Below are positions 7,339 to 14,287 of a stretch of DNA of 34,821 bases, one piece after another; position 1 is the first letter of the stretch; every line of letters starts with the position of its first letter. The position numbers were made by a program, and so were the translations under genes. This stretch comes from a virus. The stretch is taken from positions 1 through 34,821 of the IMG/VR virus record IMGVR_UViG_3300030044_000055; one strand, given 5' to 3'. Below the pieces are notes generated by a model that did not search any database, was not told where the DNA came from, and was given only the letters and a program-made list of their open reading frames with translations.

Positions 7339-7557
7339 TTAAATCTCTACACCATTATCAAGCAAAATAGCGTGAAGCTCATCCCTAGTGGATTGCAAAG
7401 CTTCCCTAACTTGATCTGGCAATTCTTCATACTTGAGCTTAGAACGCAAGTAGTTATCGAGATCATGGAGGGCGGATAGGTAGTTTTGGCCATTTGAGGC
7501 TGTTTCGAATTCATGGCGTTCTTCGGGGAGATTGAATTCCAAGATAGCTTTAGGCAT
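7339..7557 (-). CDS. Conserved phage hypothetical protein (72 aa)
   Basis: A small protein beginning MPKAILEFNLPEERHEFE, continuing as two helices (SALHDLDNYLRSKLKYEE and VREALQSTRDELHAIL). This pattern, an I/LEFxLPE strand followed by a helix with an L-x-D-x-L-R core, is familiar from small conserved phage proteins of unknown function. The ATG at 7557 is preceded by AAGGA with about 6 nt spacing. An upstream in-frame start at 7605 would place 16 extra codons inside a structured RNA leader and has no ribosome-binding site. It is the first gene downstream of the structured leader and its promoter. Confidence 0.75.
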   Translation of the reverse strand: MPKAILEFNLPEERHEFETASNGQNYLSALHDLDNYLRSKLKYEELPDQVREALQSTRDELHAILLDNGVEI

Positions 7558-7572
7558 AAGATTCCTTTTAAA

Positions 7573-7690
7573 ATGTAGCGGGCCGCTAAAACACTTACCC
7601 GCCAAGAATCCTTGGCAGTAATAGCGCTCTGGAATCGGTTTCGAACCCTATCCTTGGATGGGGTGTTACCCTGTAGTACACCCGCTACAT
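7573..7690 (-). ncRNA. Structured 5' leader RNA, possible riboswitch or cis-regulatory RNA
   Basis: A perfect 10-bp inverted repeat (ATGTAGCGGG at 7573-7582, CCCGCTACAT at 7681-7690) encloses 98 nt on the minus strand. Inside are GCCAAG-GATT-CTTGGC (extendable to 8 bp), GGGTGT...ACACCC, and GGTT-CGA-AACC. The 3' arm of the closing stem can instead pair with the adjacent TAGCG as a short hairpin just before the ribosome-binding site, so two mutually exclusive folds are possible. The predicted transcription start of the promoter at 7696-7724 coincides with the first base of the closing stem. I do not recognise an Rfam class. A normal tRNA cloverleaf cannot be built. Confidence 0.55.
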
Positions 7691-7695
7691 CTAAG

Positions 7696-7724
7696 ACTAT
7701 ATGGTAAGACGGCTAGGAAGTAAA
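7696..7724 (-). promoter_or_regulatory. Sigma70-like promoter for the structured leader and left-arm operon
   Basis: On the minus strand TTTACT (7724-7719), a 17-bp spacer and TATAGT (7701-7696) form a good host-type promoter. The expected start is about 7690, exactly at the closing stem of the structured leader. It lies directly after the stop codon of the GIY-YIG gene. Confidence 0.6.
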
Positions 7725-7727
7725 GAA

Positions 7728-8420
7728 CTAAATATACTTAAAAATTAGTCCGTGCGTGTGAGGTCTTTCGCCGCTACAAACTCTAGCAATTGCCTGAAAA
7801 TTTATTCCCAATACTTTAGCGGCTTCCATAAGAAATGGATAAACTGTTCCAGTTGTAACGCAAAGTACTTTCTTACGTCTAGGAGAGGGTCTTCCCGTAC
7901 TATACTCTCTTAATGCCTGCCTTTGTTTTTCCGTAACGGATTTGCCGCCAAAATTAGGATTGTTCGACCCAGATCTAGACTCAGACATTTTATTTCGAGT
8001 TTTCTTCGAGCACTTTTTACCAAAATTAGCCTTGGCTATTTTATCTCTGGTTTCTTGAGAGGGTGCTTTCCCCGGCCTTCCCTTGTGTATCTTAGACAGC
8101 TTGTCTTTGGTTGATTGATGGGTCCTTCTATTTTTACCACCGCTGTCCAAATTATACCCATTGGGAGATAACGTGTTGAATATCTTGATGTAGTATTCTT
8201 CTCTGTGATTCATTTCTTCAATAGAGGCGCATCTAGCCAATACTTTGATTTCAAAGTTCTCCCTGCCATACTTTTGGATGGCTCTCACAATAGGCATATT
8301 TCTGTGTTTAGAGTTGGGAGTCAGATTGCAATGTTGGCACCATCGCTTCTCCAACCTTTGGACTGTTTGTCCGATATATCGATTTCCGCTTATTTTATTG
8401 GTTATCATGTAAATCAACAT
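7728..8420 (-). CDS. GIY-YIG homing endonuclease with NUMOD3 repeats
   Basis: Free-standing homing endonuclease of 230 aa. The N-terminal GIY-YIG nuclease domain (IYMITN, then GNRYIGQT, with the following QRLEKRW arginine and the glutamate in MNHREEYYI) spans about 1-95. Basic NUMOD3-type DNA-binding repeats follow (KDKLSKIHKGR, RDKIAKANFGK, NNPNFGGKS), and the C-terminus (VLCVTTGTVYPFLMEAAKVL) resembles a NUMOD1/HTH module. It makes site-specific double-strand breaks to spread its own gene. It separates the protease gene from the left-arm operon and has its own TTGACA-17-TATGAT promoter. No Shine-Dalgarno sequence precedes the ATG; the predicted message is almost leaderless. Confidence 0.9.
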   Translation of the reverse strand: MLIYMITNKISGNRYIGQTVQRLEKRWCQHCNLTPNSKHRNMPIVRAIQKYGRENFEIKVLARCASIEEMNHREEYYIKIFNTLSPNGYNLDSGGKNRRTHQSTKDKLSKIHKGRPGKAPSQETRDKIAKANFGKKCSKKTRNKMSESRSGSNNPNFGGKSVTEKQRQALREYSTGRPSPRRKKVLCVTTGTVYPFLMEAAKVLGINFQAIARVCSGERPHTHGLIFKYI

Positions 8421-8431
8421 AATATGGTTAT

Positions 8432-8460
8432 ATCATAGAACTATTTACGTTTTTTGTCAA
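8432..8460 (-). promoter_or_regulatory. Sigma70 promoter for the GIY-YIG gene
   Basis: On the minus strand TTGACA (8460-8455), exactly 17 bp, then TATGAT (8437-8432). The -10 box is 11 nt from the ATG at 8420, so the 5' untranslated region would be only about 2-5 nt. The -35 lies within the 3' end of the protease gene. Confidence 0.65.
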
Positions 8461-9865
8461 CAAGTAGAATTAAGGATCTCTCTAGATCTAAAGACTTACT
8501 TAGGGCCAGAGCGCGGCCAACAGCCTTGATCTCTCCAAGAGCAAGATGAGGCATCCTAGCAGACATAAACTTCTCAAAAGCTTCTCTTTGAGGCCAACGC
8601 TCGTACTCGTCCTTAGAGCGCTTATTCCAATCAGTCTTTTTCTTGGTGCCCTGAAAATTGTGATCTTCAGCTCCAGTCTTTGCTTGCTTTGAAGAAAGCC
8701 CTTCAACCTGATAAGCTGCGCCATTAACTAATGAGGAAGGAGCTGCATTATAACTTCCAGCCTCTACGGCCTTCTGAAGAGGTTTTTGTTTCGATTTATC
8801 TTTTTTGCTAAGCCCGAGTCCGCTTGAGAGATTGGACATAGCTTGACTAAAAGATGTCCCGCCAGATGTACCTCCATTTTGCATAGATTGAGCATTAGCA
8901 GCATTTGGTTCAGCTGGAGGAGCGGCCATGTTAGCGTCTTTTTTAAGATCTTCTCCCTTAGCCATGGGTTCACTTTTGTTAGCAAAAGCTAAGTGCCTTT
9001 TAGCGCTATCAAAATGGGTAGCACCTGGAACCCCCTTACCAGCTTCAGCGTTAGAATAGTGAATATTCCCAGCGTCTCTGTGGTCTTGAGTAGACCAACC
9101 CTTATAGTCGTTAGGCTTGAGATGGCTCATTACATCTTTGCCGCTTTTAGTCTGCCCAATAGGAATGCCCGGCATCTTAGCTACTGAACTAATGGGGCCG
9201 AATTTTGGAGTATGTTTGAAATCGATTTCTTTTTTAAGCAAGAACTGATCGTAAAGTCTAGAGCCTTCGTCCGATTTAAATAATGTAACCGCTTCTTGTT
9301 CGGATCGAAATAGGGATTCAAACTCATCTTTTACCGCAGAATCCATGGCCTCATCGTATATTTCGGCTATACACATATGGTTTGCTGGGGTAGAAGTCAA
9401 CGTGACCTTACGAGCAATAGACCTGCCAATCAAAATCTTATTGACCCTGGATCCTGGTAGCTCTGAGCCCTCAACTGAGAAACCTAAAATGGCCTGTAGG
9501 TCTGGACGGTCTTTGCTGTATTTAAACTTACCGGCACATTCCCTGGCGCTATCGCAATAATCATCTAGGAGTTCGGCCAAAATATAAACAAATGGGATTT
9601 TAGTTTTGTTCCAGAAGTATGTTTCGCTGGGGGTGGTGCAGTCGCTGGAACTAAAGAGCTTCTTAGCCTTAAGGATTTTTCCGACAATTTGGGCCGGAAG
9701 CTTAATGGTAATAAGCTTACCCTCAGCGTCTTTGCCTTGATCGTGCTCAAAGTTCAAAATTCCACTGCGAGCAAGAGAGGTTATGTCTAGCCCACGAATA
9801 TCTACGATTTCACTAGCAGTATCAATAGATTGGACTGAAGCGCAACCATGAATAAACGTCGACAT
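8441..9865 (-). CDS. Prohead protease with C-terminal extension (474 aa)
   Basis: Predicted capsid maturation serine protease. The N-terminal 170 residues show the HK97/S78-like pattern: GILNFEHDQG (candidate H41), a strand-rich middle, and AILGFSVEGSE (candidate S130) followed by RKVTLTSTPAN. Beyond this is a long extension: a module IGQTKSGKDV...DHRDAGNIHY...HFDSAKRHLA (236-292), a low-complexity A/S/G/Q linker, then KAVEAGSYNAAPSSLVNG (365-382), which is nearly identical to the N-terminus of the major capsid protein, and a basic C-terminal domain. The ATG at 9865 follows an AGAGG site and a CCAATCTTA element; a longer in-frame TTG at 9925 lies inside the HNH gene. It is encoded opposite to scaffold and capsid genes, unlike the usual order. 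Confidence 0.8.
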   Translation of the reverse strand: MSTFIHGCASVQSIDTASEIVDIRGLDITSLARSGILNFEHDQGKDAEGKLITIKLPAQIVGKILKAKKLFSSSDCTTPSETYFWNKTKIPFVYILAELLDDYCDSARECAGKFKYSKDRPDLQAILGFSVEGSELPGSRVNKILIGRSIARKVTLTSTPANHMCIAEIYDEAMDSAVKDEFESLFRSEQEAVTLFKSDEGSRLYDQFLLKKEIDFKHTPKFGPISSVAKMPGIPIGQTKSGKDVMSHLKPNDYKGWSTQDHRDAGNIHYSNAEAGKGVPGATHFDSAKRHLAFANKSEPMAKGEDLKKDANMAAPPAEPNAANAQSMQNGGTSGGTSFSQAMSNLSSGLGLSKKDKSKQKPLQKAVEAGSYNAAPSSLVNGAAYQVEGLSSKQAKTGAEDHNFQGTKKKTDWNKRSKDEYERWPQREAFEKFMSARMPHLALGEIKAVGRALALSKSLDLERSLILLVDKKRK

Positions 9866-9875
9866 AAAAATACCT

Positions 9876-10634
9876 CTAATAGATAAGATTGGAGAGGAGT
9901 TTGTCGCTTTTAATGATGTTCTCAATATGCCACATAGGCTGCAGGTTAGTATAGTGATTTGCCCTTAAGAATTGTTCTCTATCTGTCAGATCGATCCTGG
10001 AAAGTGGGAATATGTGATCTAGACTCCATTGCCCCTCCTTATTTCCGTAGTTATCCCAGGACATACCTGATTGCCATAGGGATTCGATATATTTACAAAA
10101 ATCTTCTATACTGCAGCCTAAATCTCTCACAGCGGAACCGGATTTAGGCTCTTTTATTCCCGTTTTTACGTACTGGGCCATCATATTAGTTATGCGAGTT
10201 CTCAGGCTGCATTTAAGTTTAAATGCGGGATCTACCCTCTTTCTTTCCTTCGCATAACGGACTTGCTCTTTACTATAGCATTTTTTACAAATTGCGGCAA
10301 ATCCAGGCTTAGGGCCTTCTACCAGGCGTAACTTTCTTTTCTTAAAACTTTTTAGGTCCTTGATTTCCTTACATTTCGTACAAATTCTTATTCCCAGTTC
10401 GGCATGTTTTCTTTTTTCTTCAATTTTCTTTTTGGTATCGCTTTTACGTTTTTCCTCACGAATTAAACGGGCTTCATCCGCGATAAGCATGAGTTTCCAT
10501 TTTTCGTCTCTTTTTTCTTGCTTAATTTTCTTTTCGCACTCCTTGCAATGTTCTCTACGGCCATCCATAGCCTTTTTGCGTTTAGAGAACTTGATTAAGT
10601 CTTTGTTTTCTTTACATTTAGTACAGGTCTTCAT
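9876..10634 (-). CDS. HNH homing endonuclease with N-terminal zinc finger
   Basis: A 252-aa HNH nuclease. It begins MKTCTKCKENKDLIKFSK, a CxxC...CxxC treble-clef zinc finger shared with two other HNH genes here, and a second CTKCKEIKD finger follows at about 85. A long basic, coiled region lies between. The C-terminal domain contains WSLDHIFPLS with the catalytic DH, then NHYTNLQPMW and ENIIKSDK, the HNH core. The ATG at 10634 is chosen over an upstream TTG at 10658 because it aligns with the start of the gene at 13748; there is no Shine-Dalgarno sequence. The 3' end comes 10 bp before the protease start and contains the protease promoter element. Confidence 0.88.
   Translation of the reverse strand: MKTCTKCKENKDLIKFSKRKKAMDGRREHCKECEKKIKQEKRDEKWKLMLIADEARLIREEKRKSDTKKKIEEKRKHAELGIRICTKCKEIKDLKSFKKRKLRLVEGPKPGFAAICKKCYSKEQVRYAKERKRVDPAFKLKCSLRTRITNMMAQYVKTGIKEPKSGSAVRDLGCSIEDFCKYIESLWQSGMSWDNYGNKEGQWSLDHIFPLSRIDLTDREQFLRANHYTNLQPMWHIENIIKSDKLLSNLIY
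9884..9892 (-). promoter_or_regulatory. CCAATCTTA element upstream of prohead protease
   Basis: On the minus strand CCAATCTTA ends 18 nt before the protease ATG, with an AGAGG ribosome-binding site between them. It overlaps the last codons of the HNH gene, so that gene's 3' end carries the promoter of the capsid gene it borders. Confidence 0.55.
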
Positions 10635-10639
10635 ATAGA

Positions 10640-10648
10640 TAAGATTGT
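10640..10648 (-). promoter_or_regulatory. ACAATCTTA element directly before HNH gene
   Basis: On the minus strand ACAATCTTA followed by TCTAT and then ATG. The 5-nt gap, and the absence of a Shine-Dalgarno sequence, predict a leaderless message. The block AATCTTATCTATATGAAG is identical in front of the HNH gene at 13748. Confidence 0.5.
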
Positions 10649-10742
10649 CTCGATTCAAATGTTCTATATCATGGGATTGTTTTTTGATTACTAAAACTGT
10701 TTCTAATAACTATATGTTTTCATACACTATTTTTTCGTAATA

Positions 10743-10796
10743 CGAATCTTACCTTTGAAACCAATTGGTTAAGCCGCATTTATCGATAGAAGCGGC
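10743..10796 (+). promoter_or_regulatory. Leader of the capsid operon: CGAATCTTA element and hairpin
   Basis: CGAATCTTA (10743-10751), a variant of the recurrent element, lies 85 nt before the first capsid-operon gene. A hairpin follows: GCCGC (10773-10777) pairs with GCGGC (10792-10796) around a loop containing the palindrome TATCGATA. This may stabilise the 5' end of an abundant message. The rest of the 10649-10836 gap is AT-rich with no gene visible. Confidence 0.4.
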
Positions 10797-10836
10797 AACT
10801 TAGTACTAAATATAAGATTTTTAAGGAGAATTTATC

Positions 10837-11304
10837 ATGGCCCTTTACTCACTTGATCATGCCATTGGCGTCGCTCGCGACCTTCAAGACCGTCTCTCTC
10901 TTCGTATGGCGAATAGCGCCGGAATCAACACCTGGCGTGCTGCGCAAGACGCGATGGGCTGGCCCGAGTTGTTCGGTAGCCATGGCGGTAACGAAGCTGA
11001 AGGTCAGCCCGTTCTCTTCATCCGTTTGATGAATATCAATCCTACGACTGATATTTTTGGCAATACGACTTACCCTTTCACGCCTACTCAGACGCAACTC
11101 GCTTATGAGCTGAACAGCGCTGGCGCTCCATTCCCTACGACTGCTGATTATACGACCGCTGCCTTTGAAATTACTCGCACTGGCACTGTTTTTCAGGAAA
11201 TTGCTATTGCAAATGGTACGGCTGTTACTGAAGCTTCAGTGAATGCTGCTACTCCTGTTCAGACGCTCAAAAGTATTGATTGGGGCTTCCAAGGTAACAC
11301 GTAA
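10837..11304 (+). CDS. Putative virion protein upstream of scaffold (155 aa)
   Basis: No family is recognised. Sequence is soluble, with an N-terminal helical segment (SLDHAIGVARDLQDRLSLRM) and a strand-rich T/A/N-rich C-terminal half typical of small virion proteins. A strong ribosome-binding site (AAGGAG, 8 nt) precedes the ATG, and codon choice resembles the major capsid gene (many C-ending codons), suggesting high expression. It is first in the order 155-aa protein, scaffold-like, major capsid, so a capsid decoration or head-vertex protein is plausible. Confidence 0.7.
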   Translation: MALYSLDHAIGVARDLQDRLSLRMANSAGINTWRAAQDAMGWPELFGSHGGNEAEGQPVLFIRLMNINPTTDIFGNTTYPFTPTQTQLAYELNSAGAPFPTTADYTTAAFEITRTGTVFQEIAIANGTAVTEASVNAATPVQTLKSIDWGFQGNT

Positions 11305-11333
11305 TAATTGGAATCATAAGAGGAGACCAAATT

Positions 11334-12212
11334 ATGTATACCGAAACAGACCTCAACAAATTGATAGCCGACGTGACGAACGAGTTCACGGCTCATCTTG
11401 CCAAGGCTGAAAAATCTTTCAGTCTTGCCAAATCTGAAGAATTCCCTCCTAAGAAGGAAGAATCTAAAGAAGAAAAGAAGCCGATGGAACACGAAAAGCC
11501 TGAAGATAAAGGTGTTAAAGACCAGCATCAACAGGACACTTCTAAGGAACCCGCTAAAGAAGAAAGCAAGGAAGAATCCAAAGAAGAGCGTTCTGCTGCC
11601 GATGGCAAAGAAAACGCAAAGCCTTCTGATGACCCTCATGGCGAAGCCCAGGATCATGGCTATGATGACGAAGATATGCAACATATGCACAGTATGTACT
11701 CTTCAATGTCTGGACCTGAACTGAAAGCTCATCACGATGCAGTCCGTAAGTGCATGGATGGTGCTATGGCTAAATCTGAAATGGAAGATGGCGCTAAAGA
11801 TGCTCAGGGCTATCGTCCAAACGGTGGTGCTAAAGATGGCGAAGCTGCGAGTAGCAAAACTCCAGCATCTAGCGATATGCAAGCTATGGCTAAGTCTGAA
11901 AAGGACTCTAGTTCTGAAGTTAGTTTGCTCAAATCGGAACGCGATGAGTACAAGAAAAACTTGGATGCAGTCTCTGCTTTCTTGACGAAATTCGTCGAAA
12001 AAACGGCTCCTGCAGGTAAGGCAATCACGTCACTGGACATTATCGCTAAAAGCGGTAACGAAGGTAGCGAAAAGCCTCTCCAAAAGAGTGAGATCGACGC
12101 TAAGCTTCTGGCTAAAGCGAAAGATATCTCTCTTTCTAAGTCGGACAGAGATGCCATTAACAGTTACTACTTCAGTAAAAACGTCGAAACAGTTCGTCAT
12201 CTGCTTAAGTAA
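11334..12212 (+). CDS. Scaffold-like prohead core protein
   Basis: A 292-aa highly charged protein immediately upstream of the major capsid gene, where scaffolding or prohead core proteins usually lie. The N-terminal third has a long K/E-rich low-complexity stretch (PPKKEESKEEKKPMEHEK and similar). A coiled-coil segment (VSLLKSERDEYKKNLDAV) lies near residue 200, and the C-terminus is helical and basic. The peptide pattern AKSE/LKSE/QKSE occurs six or more times (LAKSEE, MAKSEM, MAKSEK, LLKSER, LQKSEI, LSKSDR), which could be protease processing sites. A GAGGAG site precedes the ATG. No sequence-level homology is claimed; role comes from position and composition. Confidence 0.7.
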   Translation: MYTETDLNKLIADVTNEFTAHLAKAEKSFSLAKSEEFPPKKEESKEEKKPMEHEKPEDKGVKDQHQQDTSKEPAKEESKEESKEERSAADGKENAKPSDDPHGEAQDHGYDDEDMQHMHSMYSSMSGPELKAHHDAVRKCMDGAMAKSEMEDGAKDAQGYRPNGGAKDGEAASSKTPASSDMQAMAKSEKDSSSEVSLLKSERDEYKKNLDAVSAFLTKFVEKTAPAGKAITSLDIIAKSGNEGSEKPLQKSEIDAKLLAKAKDISLSKSDRDAINSYYFSKNVETVRHLLK

Positions 12213-12245
12213 GCGTGACAAAATTTAAGAAACAGGAGAATTAAA

Positions 12246-13643
12246 ATGCTTGAACAACTTCAGTCCCTTATGAAAGCGCTTGAGGCGGGCAGTTACAATG
12301 CCGCACCAAGCACGTTGGTGCAAGGTGCCGCTTACCAGATCGAGGATCTCGCTCCTGTGATGGTGAACGTGACCGCTGCCGAAGAAACTATCAAACTGCA
12401 GAAAATGCTCGACGTTCGTAATACGAAGAGCAACCTCTACCAGTATAACCGTAAATTGTCGGTTGGCCGTTTCGGCGGTTCAGCTGCTTACGAAGGTATG
12501 CTGGGAGCCAAGAAAACCGGTCAAGCTGCTCGCTTGGTCGTGCCTATGGCTTACTACGTTGATACGCGCGAACATTCGCTGGTTGCGAATGCCGTTGAGA
12601 CGTTTGACAAGGTTACCGCTGAAGAGCGCCAGGCCCAGGATGCGGCCCTCAACCTCGCTCAAGATATCGAGTTCGACCTGTTCGCAGGTAACTCTGACTT
12701 CTCAAACAACGGAGTCTTCGATGGCAATCCTGCCCTAGTTCCTGCTCTTGCCAACATGCGCGGGTTTGACCTTCAGGTTCGCGCTTCGGATTATGAACGT
12801 AACGGACAAGATCTCATGTTCGCTTCGTACGGTTCGAGCGCAACGGTTGTGTTCTCTGCTGGTGGCGGCACTCTGACGCAATCCCTCATTGAAGACATCT
12901 CGGTTCGTTCTGCCCTTAACATGGGTCGTGCGGACAAGCTGATGCTGGACCCTTCGTCCCTCTCGTCCTACAACAAGATCAGCCAGGCTAAAGAACGTAT
13001 CGTTCTCGCTGGTTCTCCTCAGGAAGCTACCGGTTCGCATCTGCGTACCCAATGGACTTCGAGCGGTGCGATTACGTTGGAGATGAGTCAATATCTTCGT
13101 AAGCAGATCAGCCCTGTCAATCAGCAGATCTTTGGCGCTCCTGTAGCTCCAACGCTCTCCGGTGCTGACACTGGCGCGGCTGGTTCCTTGATCTCCGCTG
13201 GCACGTATAGCTACGTTGTCGCTGCTGTGAACCAGGTCGGTGAAGGCCCTACGTCGAATCCTCCTACGGCTGTCGTTGTGGCAGCTACGGGCGACAAGGT
13301 GACTTTGACGATCGGTGCAGTTGCCGGTGCTCTCTACTACCGCGTTTACCGTACTGGTAATGCTGGTAGCCCTGGTTCGGAACTGTTCATTGGTAACATC
13401 GCGGCCACCCCATCGGGCGCTTCGTTCACCGATCTCGGTAACCTTAGCCCAGGCGGTCTCACTGGATTCTTGATTCAGCGTGACTCAGCCCATATGGGCG
13501 AGCTTTCGGGATTCAAGAAACTCCAGCTCGGCATCTCGCAGCTCTCTATCAACAACGCGTTCTATCGTTGGACTACGCTTGCTGTTGAAAGTCCTCGTAA
13601 AAACGCAATCGTCGGTAATCTGCAAGGACAGGTCTATACCTAA
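12246..13643 (+). CDS. Major capsid protein with Ig/FN3-like insertion
   Basis: The 465-aa protein has major-capsid features: N-terminal arm KALEAGSYNAAPSTLVQG (10-27), then a core (VGRFGGSAAYEGMLGAKK, REHSLVANAVETFDKV, AQDIEFDLFAGN) and a C-terminal strand segment (NAFYRWTTLAVESPRKNAI). Residues about 295-400 form an inserted beta-sandwich (AGTYSYVVAAVNQVGEGP ... ALYYRVYRTG), with FN3/Ig-like character, probably displayed on the capsid surface. Codon use is rich in C-ending codons compared with neighbours, as expected for the most abundant protein. An AGGAG site precedes the ATG and a strong terminator follows the stop. The N-terminal arm is nearly repeated in the protease C-terminal region. 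Confidence 0.88.
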   Translation: MLEQLQSLMKALEAGSYNAAPSTLVQGAAYQIEDLAPVMVNVTAAEETIKLQKMLDVRNTKSNLYQYNRKLSVGRFGGSAAYEGMLGAKKTGQAARLVVPMAYYVDTREHSLVANAVETFDKVTAEERQAQDAALNLAQDIEFDLFAGNSDFSNNGVFDGNPALVPALANMRGFDLQVRASDYERNGQDLMFASYGSSATVVFSAGGGTLTQSLIEDISVRSALNMGRADKLMLDPSSLSSYNKISQAKERIVLAGSPQEATGSHLRTQWTSSGAITLEMSQYLRKQISPVNQQIFGAPVAPTLSGADTGAAGSLISAGTYSYVVAAVNQVGEGPTSNPPTAVVVAATGDKVTLTIGAVAGALYYRVYRTGNAGSPGSELFIGNIAATPSGASFTDLGNLSPGGLTGFLIQRDSAHMGELSGFKKLQLGISQLSINNAFYRWTTLAVESPRKNAIVGNLQGQVYT

Positions 13644-13670
13644 TCTTTCCGAATAGTTAGATATCTTAAG

Positions 13671-13710
13671 TCCCTCGGTAGGCAATGCTTACCGGGGGAT
13701 TTTTATTTTT
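13671..13710 (+). terminator. Rho-independent terminator after major capsid gene
   Basis: CCCTCGGTA (13672-13680) pairs with TACCGGGGG (13690-13698) as a 9-bp stem with one G-T pair and a 9-nt loop, followed by ATTTTTATTTTT. It ends the capsid transcript 28 bp after the stop codon. Confidence 0.9.
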
Positions 13711-13711
13711 G

Positions 13712-13742
13712 TTGACCGATGCACATAGGTGAGATAATCTTA
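13712..13742 (+). promoter_or_regulatory. Promoter region of HNH gene: TTGACC...GATAAT plus ATAATCTTA
   Basis: TTGACC (13712-13717), a short 15-bp spacer and GATAAT (13733-13738) resemble a host promoter. The overlapping ATAATCTTA (13734-13742) matches the phage element and is 5 nt from the ATG. No Shine-Dalgarno sequence is present, so a leaderless message is likely. Confidence 0.45.
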
Positions 13743-13747
13743 TCTAT

Positions 13748-14284
13748 ATGAAGACCTGTACTAAATGCAAAGAAAGCAAAGAAATTAAGTTTTTCGGTAA
13801 GGCTAAATTGGGCAAAGATGGCTTAAGAGCTATTTGTAAAAAATGCCACAACACCGAGACTACTCAGCGCAATAGAGACAATCCTGAAAAAGCAACCGCG
13901 TATGGTCGAAAATATCGTGAAGAAAAACGAGAACAGATTTCAGCAAGTCGGGCCATTCATACGGCTCAAAATAAGGAATCTTTAACCCTATACGCTGAAG
14001 AGTACAGAAAGGCCAATCCTGGGAAGATCAATGCTAAGACGGCTAAACGTAGGGCTGCGAGGCGTAAGGCCGTTCCCAAATGGTTGACCAAAATTCAGCT
14101 TCAAGAAATGCAGAATTTTTATATCTTTGCGTCCTTGTGGTCTCTTTTAACTGGAATTCCGCATGAAGTTGATCACATAGTACCGCTTCAAGGTAAAAAC
14201 GTAAGAGGTCTACACGTACCTTGGAATCTGAGGGTTATTACGCAGGAAGAAAATCGTCATAAAAACAACAAGATGATTTCTTAA
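13748..14284 (+). CDS. HNH homing endonuclease
   Basis: A 178-aa HNH nuclease. N-terminal zinc finger MKTCTKCKESKEIKFFGK ... CKKCH, then a basic helical linker, then the HNH core: IPHEVDHIVPLQGKN, VRGLHVPWNLRVIT and EENRHKNN with catalytic DH. It is paralogous to the gene at 25615 (both have IPHEVDHI(V/L)PL and GKNVRGLHVPWNL) and shares its first codons with the gene at 9876-10634. It lies between the capsid terminator and a convergent minus-strand gene, and has its own promoter signals. Confidence 0.9.
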   Translation: MKTCTKCKESKEIKFFGKAKLGKDGLRAICKKCHNTETTQRNRDNPEKATAYGRKYREEKREQISASRAIHTAQNKESLTLYAEEYRKANPGKINAKTAKRRAARRKAVPKWLTKIQLQEMQNFYIFASLWSLLTGIPHEVDHIVPLQGKNVRGLHVPWNLRVITQEENRHKNNKMIS

Positions 14285-14287
14285 GCT

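Noticed and set aside
7573-7690. Possible tRNA or tRNA-like gene because of GGTTCGAAACC
   Set aside because: The T-arm stem does not pair beyond two bases, and no D-arm or anticodon arm fits on either strand. The inverted repeat closes a region too long for a standard tRNA.
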